Below, in pieces: positions 16,227 through 23,020 of a stretch of 38,025 nucleotides of DNA (its first letter is position 1; the number at the start of each line of letters is the position of its first letter). This stretch comes from Pseudomonas lactucae. Its GTDB lineage: Bacteria > Pseudomonadota > Gammaproteobacteria > Pseudomonadales > Pseudomonadaceae. The notes under the pieces are model-generated. The model was not told where the DNA came from and ran no database searches. It saw only the letters and a list, made by a program, of their open reading frames with translations. The stretch covers positions 1 to 38,025 of the forward strand of contig NZ_JAFHKI010000173.1 of assembly GCF_016937615.1 (NCBI RefSeq), read 5' to 3'. Both the position numbers and the translations under genes were made by a program.

Positions 16227-16436
16227 ATAATCGCTGTACACGCTCTATGCCCCTCTGGTGGAGGTGAAAGCTTCGCGCTACTCTGCAAGTGAGATCAGCG
16301 AATGAATCGCTAAGGTCTGGTCTTGTCAGCTACATGCTTGTTTTCCAGCGGTGATGTCATTGCCGTCCTCGCGCCAGCAGGGCGCGGGCTTCGGGAAGCA
16401 CGGAAAGTCTATCCATCGGTTTGAGGAGGACGTTTC

Positions 16437-16778
16437 ATGAGCACAGCCTATCAAGAAGACATCAGTACCCACGTTCTGCGCCGCATGAAAGAGGGCGGTT
16501 TCGACTTTTCACGTTTTCACCCCATTGAGTTCTACGCCATTTTTCCGGACGAGGAACGGGCGCGCAGGGCTGCGGGTGAGTTTCGCGGAGAGTCGCTGAA
16601 CGCTCAGGTCAGTGCGCGCGACGATGGCGCCTGGTACCTGGAGTTGAGCAAGGTCATGTTTGCAACCTACGACGGCATAGGAGACTTCGAGCAAGACTTT
16701 GAAGCAGTGGTGGAACCCCTTGGCGGGATTATAGAAGGGTGGGGTGTCAAGCACCCGGTTCGCCCGTTACCCATGTAG
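16437..16778 (+). CDS. rraB: Ribonuclease E inhibitor RraB family protein
   Basis: 113 aa of the RraB (DUF1260) fold: RRMKEGGFDFSRFHPIEFYAIFPDEERARRAAGEF, then YLELSKVMFATYDGIGDFEQDFEAVVEPLGGIIEGWGVKHP. E. coli RraB binds the C-terminal scaffold of RNase E and reduces mRNA decay. The pseudomonad versions are shorter, as here. It begins at ATG 16437 with GGAGG about ten bases before it, and ends before a terminator. It looks monocistronic. Confidence 0.85.
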   Translation: MSTAYQEDISTHVLRRMKEGGFDFSRFHPIEFYAIFPDEERARRAAGEFRGESLNAQVSARDDGAWYLELSKVMFATYDGIGDFEQDFEAVVEPLGGIIEGWGVKHPVRPLPM

Positions 16779-16803
16779 TGGGTTGTCACGCGCAACACCG
16801 TGT

Positions 16804-16836
16804 ATCGGCTGACCTCAGGGTCGGCCGATTTTGTTT
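16804..16836 (+). terminator. Intrinsic terminator after rraB
   Basis: Arms ATCGGCTGACC (16804-16814) and GGTCGGCCGAT (16819-16829) pair with one mismatch around a 4-base loop. TTTGTTT follows. It sits 25 bases after the rraB stop codon. Confidence 0.75.
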
Positions 16837-17020
16837 GTGCAATAAAAAAAAGGCACCCGACGAGGGTGGCCCAAAGGGAAGAGCGGAGCGCCAAAGGATA
16901 TTCAGCAGATGGCGCGATTATCCGCAGACTTGGCCGGGCAGTGAAATCAACTCTGGCTATGCTGTTGATAGTCAAAGCCTGCATTGCGATGAGGCGCACG
17001 ACAACACACCGGGCATTCTG

Positions 17021-17037
17021 CGCACCAGGAAGGTGCG
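17021..17037. promoter_or_regulatory. NtrC-type binding site CGCACC-N5-GGTGCG
   Basis: Exact 6-base inverted arms (17021-17026 and 17032-17037) with a five-base spacer contain GCACC-N5-GGTGC, the NtrC consensus core. It is centred about 60 bases upstream of the -24 element of the following sigma54-like promoter, a typical enhancer distance. The rest of the 16837-17088 gap shows no gene. Confidence 0.6.
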
Positions 17038-17088
17038 ACAAGGTCCGCGTATTTATTTAACACACTGATTTTTAAGTGTTTATGCCGA

Positions 17089-17103
17089 TGGCACGGGCCT
17101 TGC
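17089..17103 (+). promoter_or_regulatory. Sigma54 (RpoN) -24/-12 promoter
   Basis: TGGCACG (17089-17095), four bases, then TTGC (17100-17103) give the invariant GG-N10-GC spacing. This agrees with the consensus TGGCACG-N4-TTGCA except for the last base. Transcription would start near 17114, leaving a leader of about 25 bases with AAGGAG before the ATP-grasp ATG at 17140. Confidence 0.75.
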
Positions 17104-17139
17104 GATGGTTCTTGCGTCCCGAGTGACAAGGAGTACGGC

Positions 17140-18549
17140 ATGATCCGCACTTATTACGATGAAATGTACGATGGGGCAGGGCAGGTGCGTCCTCACTATC
17201 GCGAGTTCGCCCGCTGGTTGGCCGAAACCCCGGCAGAGCTGCTGGCCCAGCGTCGGCGTGAAGCCGATTTGCTGTTCCACCGCGCCGGCATCACGTTCAC
17301 GCTTTATGGGGATGAGCAGGGCACCGAGCGCCTGATACCTTTCGATACCATCCCGCGCAGTATTCCGGCCCGTGAATGGCAGATCGTCGAGCGTGGCTGC
17401 ATCCAACGGGTCAAGGCGCTGAACATGTTTCTCGCCGACCTCTACCACGAGCAACGCATCATCAAGGCGGGCATCATCCCGGCTGAACAGGTACTGGCCA
17501 ACGAGCAATACCAGCTGGCCATGCAGGGCCTGAACTTGCATCGCGATCTGTATTCCCACATCTCCGGGGTCGATCTCGTACGCGATGGCGATGGCACCTA
17601 CTACGTGCTGGAGGACAACCTGCGTACACCCAGCGGTGTCAGCTACATGCTCGAAGACCGCAAGATGATGATGCGCCTGTTTCCGGAGCTGTTCGCCGCC
17701 CAACGCATTGCGCCCATCGACCATTACCCCAACTTGCTGCTCGATACCCTGAAAAGCGCCAGCCCGCTGGATAACCCCAGCGTGGTGGTACTGACGCCGG
17801 GGCGCTTCAACAGCGCATTCTTTGAACATGCATTCCTGGCCCGGGAAATGGGCGTGGAACTGGTGGAAGGCGCCGACCTGTTCGTGCGCGATGACCGCGT
17901 GTTCATGCGCACCACCGACGGCCCCAAGGCGGTGGACGTGATCTACCGTCGCCTCGACGATGCGTTTCTCGATCCGCTGGCGTTCAATCCGGACTCCATG
18001 CTCGGCGTACCCGGCCTGCTCGCCGCCTATCGTTCAGGCAACGTGGTGCTGGCCAATGCGATTGGCACCGGGGTGGCGGATGACAAGTCGGTGTACCCAT
18101 TCGTCACCGAGATGATCCGTTTTTACCTGGATGAAGAACCGATTCTGAAGAATGTGCCGACCTTCCAGTGCCGCAAGCCCGATGAACTGTCCCACGTACT
18201 GGCTAACCTGCCGGACCTGGTGGTCAAGGAAACCCAGGGCTCCGGCGGCTACGGCATGCTGGTGGGCCCGGCGTCCACGGCAGCAGAAATCGAAGCCTTT
18301 CGCGCGCGTATCAAGGCCAAGCCCCACGCCTATATCGCTCAACCCACCCTGTGCTTATCCACCTGCCCGACCTTTGTCGAAAACGGTATTGCCCCACGGC
18401 ATATCGACCTGCGCCCGTTTGTGCTGTCCGGCAAGGAAACCCGTGTGGTGCCCGGCGGCTTGACCCGAGTGGCGCTGCGCGAAGGCTCGCTGGTGGTCAA
18501 CTCGTCCCAGGGCGGCGGCACCAAAGACACCTGGGTGGTGGAGGACTGA
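17140..18549 (+). CDS. Circularly permuted type 2 ATP-grasp protein
   Basis: 469 aa. It belongs to the DUF404/DUF407-type circularly permuted ATP-grasp ligases, recognisable by YYDEMYDGAGQVRPHYREFARWL at the start, the 'GVDLVRDGDGTYYVLEDNLRTPSGVSYMLE' split nucleotide/metal-binding region near residues 145-170, and VVKETQGSGGYGMLVGP near 365-380. ATP-grasp ligases join a carboxylate to an amine or thiol through an acyl-phosphate. The substrate for this clade is not established. It heads a three-gene operon with an alpha-E protein (4 bases later) and a transglutaminase, under a probable sigma54 promoter with an NtrC-like site. This grouping is known from comparative genomics as a putative peptide or amide modification system. 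Confidence 0.9.
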   Translation: MIRTYYDEMYDGAGQVRPHYREFARWLAETPAELLAQRRREADLLFHRAGITFTLYGDEQGTERLIPFDTIPRSIPAREWQIVERGCIQRVKALNMFLADLYHEQRIIKAGIIPAEQVLANEQYQLAMQGLNLHRDLYSHISGVDLVRDGDGTYYVLEDNLRTPSGVSYMLEDRKMMMRLFPELFAAQRIAPIDHYPNLLLDTLKSASPLDNPSVVVLTPGRFNSAFFEHAFLAREMGVELVEGADLFVRDDRVFMRTTDGPKAVDVIYRRLDDAFLDPLAFNPDSMLGVPGLLAAYRSGNVVLANAIGTGVADDKSVYPFVTEMIRFYLDEEPILKNVPTFQCRKPDELSHVLANLPDLVVKETQGSGGYGMLVGPASTAAEIEAFRARIKAKPHAYIAQPTLCLSTCPTFVENGIAPRHIDLRPFVLSGKETRVVPGGLTRVALREGSLVVNSSQGGGTKDTWVVED

Positions 18550-18553
18550 TGCC

Positions 18554-19504
18554 ATGTTGAGTCGAACCGCCTCGGATTTGTATTGGATGTCGCGCTATCT
18601 GGAACGCGCGGAAAACCTCGCGCGCATGCTCGATGTGAGCTATTCGCTGTCGCTGATGCCCCAGGACGGGCGCGGTGACGGTTTGCACGAACTGGCCATG
18701 CCATTGTTGATCACCGGCACCTTGGAGGATTACCGCGAGCGCCACGGCGAACTGCATGCCGAAAACCTGTTGCACTTCTTTGCCCTGGACGCGGCCAACC
18801 CTGCCAGCATCTACAGCTGCCTCGGCGCGGCGCGGGCCAGTGCCCATGCGGTGCGTGGGCGAATTACCGCCGACATGTGGGAAAACATCAACGCCACTTG
18901 GTTGGATATTCGCGACATCGCCCAGCAAGGGCTGAGCCGCTACGGCATGAGCCGGTTCTGCGAGTGGGTCAAGGAGCGCTCCCATCTGTTCCGGGGCGCC
19001 ACCTACGGCACCATCATGCGCAACGATGCGTTCCGTTTCATTCGTCTGGGCACTTTTATCGAGCGTGCCGACAACACCCTGCGTTTGCTGGACGCGCGCT
19101 ATGAAATGGCCGGCGACCGCGCCGACGCCGTCACCGACGGCACGGCTCATGCCTACTATCAATGGAGCGCCTTGTTGCGCGCGCTGTCGTCGTTCGAGGC
19201 CTATACCGAGATTTACCGCGACGCCCCCGGCGCCCGCCAAGTGGCGCATTTGCTGTTATTGCGCGCCGACGTACCGCGTTCGCTACGGGCCTGCAGTGAA
19301 GAAATCGACCAGATCCTCGCCAGCCTGCCAGGCCTCAACGGGCGCCCGGCCCAACGCCTGGCCGCCGAGATGGATGCGCGCCTGCGCTTTACCGCCATCG
19401 ATGAAATCCTCGAGGAAGGCCTGCACGCCTGGTTGACCGACTTTATCCCTTTGGTTCGCCAGTTGGGCGACGCCATCTACAGTTCCTACCTGGAGGCGGC
19501 ATGA
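18554..19504 (+). CDS. Alpha-E domain protein
   Basis: 316 aa, almost wholly alpha-helical, with the characteristic start MLSRTASDLYWMSRYLERAENLARML. Internal conserved stretches include RGRITADMWENINATW and FIRLGTFIERADNTLRLLDARYEM. Alpha-E proteins always travel with circularly permuted ATP-grasp and transglutaminase genes and are thought to be accessory or catalytic partners in the same modification. No active site is known with certainty. It begins 4 bases after the ATP-grasp stop and overlaps the transglutaminase start by ATGA. Confidence 0.92.
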   Translation: MLSRTASDLYWMSRYLERAENLARMLDVSYSLSLMPQDGRGDGLHELAMPLLITGTLEDYRERHGELHAENLLHFFALDAANPASIYSCLGAARASAHAVRGRITADMWENINATWLDIRDIAQQGLSRYGMSRFCEWVKERSHLFRGATYGTIMRNDAFRFIRLGTFIERADNTLRLLDARYEMAGDRADAVTDGTAHAYYQWSALLRALSSFEAYTEIYRDAPGARQVAHLLLLRADVPRSLRACSEEIDQILASLPGLNGRPAQRLAAEMDARLRFTAIDEILEEGLHAWLTDFIPLVRQLGDAIYSSYLEAA

Positions 19505-20304
19505 GACTTTCCATCAGCCACGAAACCACCTACCGCTACGAAGACCAAGTGCGCGCCAGCATCCAATACTTGCGTGTGACCCCCCACGACAGCGAACGCC
19601 AGCAGGTACTCAGTTGGCAACTGGACCTGCCGCGCCCGGTGCGCGCCCAGGTCGACCCCTTCGGCAATATCCTGCATGTGCTGACCCTGGATGAACCGCA
19701 TGACACCATCATCATCGGCGCCCGTGGCCAGGTGGACATCGACGAATTGCGCGAGGCCGAACACGAGAGCCAATCGGCGCTGCCGTTCCTGCGCTGCACG
19801 CGCCTGACCGAGCCCGACGAGGCCTTGCGCCGTTTTGCCGAGCAGCATTGCCATCAACGTCGCGACCGCACCGCCTTGATCGATCTGATGCATGCGCTCA
19901 ACCAGGTGATGGTCTATACGCCAGGGGCCACCGCCGTCGACACCTGCGCCGCTCAGGCGTTTGCCGGCGGTGCAGGTGTGTGTCAGGACCACACCCACGC
20001 GTTCCTGGCCTGCGCGCGCAGCCTGGGAATTGCGGCGCGCTATGTGTCAGGGTATTTGTACACCGAAGACAGCGCGCACCTGGCCAGTCATGCGTGGGCC
20101 GAAGCCTGGTTGGATGACGCCTGGTACAGCTTTGACGTGACTAACCAGTTGGCGCGGCCGGAGCGGCACCTGAAACTGGCCGTGGGCCTGGATTACCTGG
20201 ACGCCTGCCCGGTGCGCGGCATGCGCCGTGGCGGTGGGCATGAGCAGATGCACGCCAAGGTATTCGTGGCGCCGACGCCGGTGATCTCAGTGCAGCAGCA
20301 ATGA
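19501..20304 (+). CDS. Transglutaminase-like cysteine peptidase/amidase family protein
   Basis: 267 aa. The N-terminal beta-rich region (Bact_transglu_N, residues 1-90) begins MRLSISHETTYRYEDQVRAS. The papain-like transglutaminase core follows, with the catalytic triad visible as Cys in GAGVCQDHTHAFLACARSLG, His in SHAWAEAW and Asp in YSFDVTN. Bacterial members act as amide-bond hydrolases or transferases. Here it likely edits or reverses the product of the ATP-grasp ligase encoded upstream. It is the last gene of the operon and overlaps alpha-E by four bases. A half REP element follows. Confidence 0.92.
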   Translation: MRLSISHETTYRYEDQVRASIQYLRVTPHDSERQQVLSWQLDLPRPVRAQVDPFGNILHVLTLDEPHDTIIIGARGQVDIDELREAEHESQSALPFLRCTRLTEPDEALRRFAEQHCHQRRDRTALIDLMHALNQVMVYTPGATAVDTCAAQAFAGGAGVCQDHTHAFLACARSLGIAARYVSGYLYTEDSAHLASHAWAEAWLDDAWYSFDVTNQLARPERHLKLAVGLDYLDACPVRGMRRGGGHEQMHAKVFVAPTPVISVQQQ

Positions 20305-20324
20305 TGTTCAGGGCGCAGCGGATC

Positions 20325-20344
20325 AAATGTGGGAGGGGGCTCGC
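20325..20344. repeat. Single AATGTGGGAGGGGGC repeat unit
   Basis: AAATGTGGGAGGGGGCTCGC is the same sequence head seen at 25174, 33514 and 38014, and at the outer arms of the 12529 element. It lies between the convergent transglutaminase and cytochrome genes. No mirror arm is present, so it is a solitary or decayed copy. Confidence 0.65.
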
Positions 20345-20349
20345 CAGTC

Positions 20350-21171
20350 TCAAGGTTGTTGTTTGCGGCCGGCCATATGCTTCAAATACCCCACCAGCAA
20401 ATCCAGTTCGCTGTCAGGCAATACGCTGACAGCGAACGCTGGCATCTTCGCCTGGGGCCAATGCCGCAGGCTTTGCGGATCGCGGATATAGCGCTTGAGA
20501 AACGCTTCGCCGAAATATTCGGTGGGGCTGTAGGGGATATTCAAGTCCGGTCCCACCTGGGCATCGCCCGCGCCGTTTAGACGATGGCAGGCCAGGCAGT
20601 TCTTCTGGAATAACGCGAAGCCTTTATTGATCGGGTCATTTGCAGCCAATGCCGGGTCAGGCAACAGCGCCGGAAAACGCTCGGCCACCGTCTGCAGTTG
20701 CTTGATTCTGGAGACTTGGAACGGCCACTGTTCAGGGCTGATATGCCCGGCTTGCGGGTCGGTCCACACCAGGTAGAACGGCCCGGCACTCGGTTTGCCA
20801 TCGCCCAATGCAGGCCATGGCTTGGCCGGGTCTTCCACCGCCAGCCAGGCACGGGCGCCATGGTTTTGCAGCAGTGGGGCGGCGCTGAGTTCGGCGGCGA
20901 AACCGTCGAGGGCCACGGCTTGCAGGTGATTCTCAGGCTTGAGGCCCGCTAGAAGCACCGCCAGTGGCACTGCGCGATAGGTCATGTTGCGTTTGTAGGA
21001 AACGTCATCGACGATCTGTACCGTCTGCGCATCCGGGTGCTTGAGCAGGTCGGCGGTTTGCCAGGTCCTGCTGGTGTGGTCCAATTCGATGGTCAATTGC
21101 GCCGCATAAGCGGGCAGGGCAAGCAGTAGAGCGATAAATGCGAAAATCGGTTTCAAGGCGCAGGCCCCCAT
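20350..21171 (-). CDS. Exported c-type cytochrome with N-terminal oxidoreductase-like domain
   Basis: 273 aa. A signal peptide (PIFAFIALLLALPAYA) is followed by a beta-rich region (about residues 25-165: LTIELDHTSRTWQTADLLKH, TYRAVPLAVLLAGLKPENHLQ, FAAELSAAPLLQNHGARAWLAVED). This resembles the sulfite-oxidase/molybdopterin-binding fold, but without an obvious cofactor cysteine. The C-terminal 90 residues form a class I cytochrome c with haem motif CLACH and a likely axial Met in AKMPAF. It is periplasmic, probably an electron carrier or acceptor for an unknown dehydrogenase. The 3' end is convergent with the transglutaminase operon. The exact start may be a few codons inside. Confidence 0.8.
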   Translation of the reverse strand: MGACALKPIFAFIALLLALPAYAAQLTIELDHTSRTWQTADLLKHPDAQTVQIVDDVSYKRNMTYRAVPLAVLLAGLKPENHLQAVALDGFAAELSAAPLLQNHGARAWLAVEDPAKPWPALGDGKPSAGPFYLVWTDPQAGHISPEQWPFQVSRIKQLQTVAERFPALLPDPALAANDPINKGFALFQKNCLACHRLNGAGDAQVGPDLNIPYSPTEYFGEAFLKRYIRDPQSLRHWPQAKMPAFAVSVLPDSELDLLVGYLKHMAGRKQQP

Positions 21172-21312
21172 GTTAAGCGACGATGGGACTCACGATAGCG
21201 GAAAAACGCGCGTAAAAAGGCAGCGCCTGCAACAGGATCGCTATACACGAAGTCCCGACAGGTGCTGCCAAAAAGCGCTAGTCCTGATGCACTGAATGCG
21301 GCGGACGTGGGA

Positions 21313-21408
21313 TCACCCAATGACCTTGGTCAAATTGGGCAAGATCAGAATCAGTGTGGTGGCGAAGAGAATAAGTCCCGCCTGACGTACTTTTGTATGC
21401 TTGAACAT
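21313..21408 (-). CDS. Candidate 31-aa membrane microprotein
   Basis: ATG at 21408 to TGA at 21313 encodes MFKHTKVRQAGLILFATTLI followed by LILPNLTKVIG. A basic N-terminus and one hydrophobic helix (about residues 11-25) fit a single-pass inner-membrane microprotein with N-in topology. AAGG lies 9-12 bases before the ATG, a usable ribosome binding site. It is alone in an otherwise gene-free 627-base interval between the cytochrome and thiolase genes. The function is unknown. It is too short for routine gene callers. The remainder of the interval (21409-21798) holds only weak hairpins and an ATTGA-N7-TCAAT repeat at 21737-21753. Confidence 0.55.
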   Translation of the reverse strand: MFKHTKVRQAGLILFATTLILILPNLTKVIG

Positions 21409-21798
21409 GGCTGACTGCCTTTTGTTGTTATTCCTGAGCGTCAAATGCGTGCCGGTTTATTTCAGTATGGCGCGTTGACGTGTCGCTTTTCTTACAGCTG
21501 CTCCAGCAAAACCCGGCAGCAACTTCCTACTGATAGAACCTTAGAGCCCTCGTTCTACGAGGCTTAGATCCATTTCGTATCAACTAATAAGAATTTCAGC
21601 CTAAAAAGACATGAGGCATAACGCCATCTTGGCGCCAATGCCTTGGCTAGACAGCTAAAACGATTAACCCGGCGATTCACTTAGGAACCTACCGTTCGTC
21701 CGAGCGTGAGGGTCAAAAGCAATGAGCGCATCTGTCATTGAAACCGTGTCAATCGGGCCTAAGGTAGAGGCACTACGGCGCAATGGTTCGAGGATGTC

Positions 21799-23004
21799 AT
21801 GACCCAGGCTTTGATCTTTGATGCGATACGCACCCCCCGAGGCAAGGGCAAGGCGGACGGCGCCCTGCACAGTGTCAAACCGGTTAACCTGGTGGCGGGG
21901 CTGCTCCGCGCGCTGGCGCAGCGCAGCGACCTCGACACACACCAAGTGGATGATATCGTGCTCGGCTGCGTGACCCCGGTGGGCGACCAGGGTGCCGACA
22001 TCGCCAAGACCGCCGCCCTGGTGGCGGATTGGGCCATCAGCGTCGCCGGGCTACAGATCAACCGCTTCTGCGCCTCAGGCCTGGAAGCGGTGAACCTGGG
22101 CGCGATGAAAGTGCGTTCCGGCTTTGAAGACCTGGTGGTGGTCGGTGGTGTCGAGTCGATGTCGCGCGTGCCCATGGGCAGTGATGGCGGCGCCTGGGTG
22201 CTCGACCCGCAGACCAATATGCACAGCCATTTCACGCCCCAGGGCATCGGCGCGGACCTGATCGCCACCCTCGAAGGCTTCACGCGTGAAGACGTCGATA
22301 CCTTTGCCCTACAGTCCCAGCAGAAAGCGGCCAGGGCCAGCGCCGACGGTTCTTTCAAGAAATCCCTGGTCCCGGTGCAGGACCAGAACGGCATTGTGCT
22401 GCTGGACCATGATGAATTTATCCGTGGCGACTCCACCCTCGACGGCCTGGGCAAGCTCAAGCCCAGCTTCGAGATGATGGGGCAGATGGGCTTCGATGCC
22501 ACCGCGTTGCGGGTCTACAGCCATGTGGAGCGTATCCACCATGTGCACACGCCGGGCAACAGCTCGGGCATTGTCGATGGCGCGGCGCTGATGCTGATTG
22601 GCTCGCAGGCCAAGGGCCGCGAGTTGGGCCTGTTGCCGCGGGCGCGTATTGTCGCCACGGCGGTGACCAGCACCGATCCCACCATCATGCTCACCGGCCC
22701 CGCGCCGGCCACCCGCAAAGCCCTGGCCAAGGCCGGCTTACGTGTGGAAGACATCGACCTGTTCGAAGTCAACGAAGCCTTCGCCTCGGTGGTACTCAAA
22801 TTTATCAAGGACATGCGCATCGACGCTGCACGGGTCAACGTCAACGGCGGTTCCATCGCCATGGGCCATCCGCTGGGCGCCACCGGTTGCGCGATTCTCG
22901 GCACCTTGCTCGACGAACTCGAAGTGCGCCAGCAGCGCTATGGCCTGGCCACCCTGTGTGTCGGCGGTGGCATGGGGATCGCCACCATTATCGAACGCCT
23001 CTGA
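21799..23004 (+). CDS. Acetyl-CoA C-acyltransferase (thiolase, FadI-like)
   Basis: 401 aa. It catalyses thiolytic cleavage of 3-ketoacyl-CoA to acetyl-CoA and a shortened acyl-CoA. The nucleophile is Cys91 (NRFCASGLEAVNLG). The catalytic His357 lies in GHPLGATGC, and the second Cys387 in the terminal CVGGGMG. Length and motifs are full. It begins at ATG 21799 with GAGG upstream. The multifunctional FadJ-type protein starts 17 bases after its stop, so the pair makes a short beta-oxidation operon, separate from the canonical fadBA. This set resembles paralogues used for particular acyl chain substrates. Confidence 0.93.
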   Translation: MTQALIFDAIRTPRGKGKADGALHSVKPVNLVAGLLRALAQRSDLDTHQVDDIVLGCVTPVGDQGADIAKTAALVADWAISVAGLQINRFCASGLEAVNLGAMKVRSGFEDLVVVGGVESMSRVPMGSDGGAWVLDPQTNMHSHFTPQGIGADLIATLEGFTREDVDTFALQSQQKAARASADGSFKKSLVPVQDQNGIVLLDHDEFIRGDSTLDGLGKLKPSFEMMGQMGFDATALRVYSHVERIHHVHTPGNSSGIVDGAALMLIGSQAKGRELGLLPRARIVATAVTSTDPTIMLTGPAPATRKALAKAGLRVEDIDLFEVNEAFASVVLKFIKDMRIDAARVNVNGGSIAMGHPLGATGCAILGTLLDELEVRQQRYGLATLCVGGGMGIATIIERL

Positions 23005-23020
23005 GCCCAAGGAATTTCTG

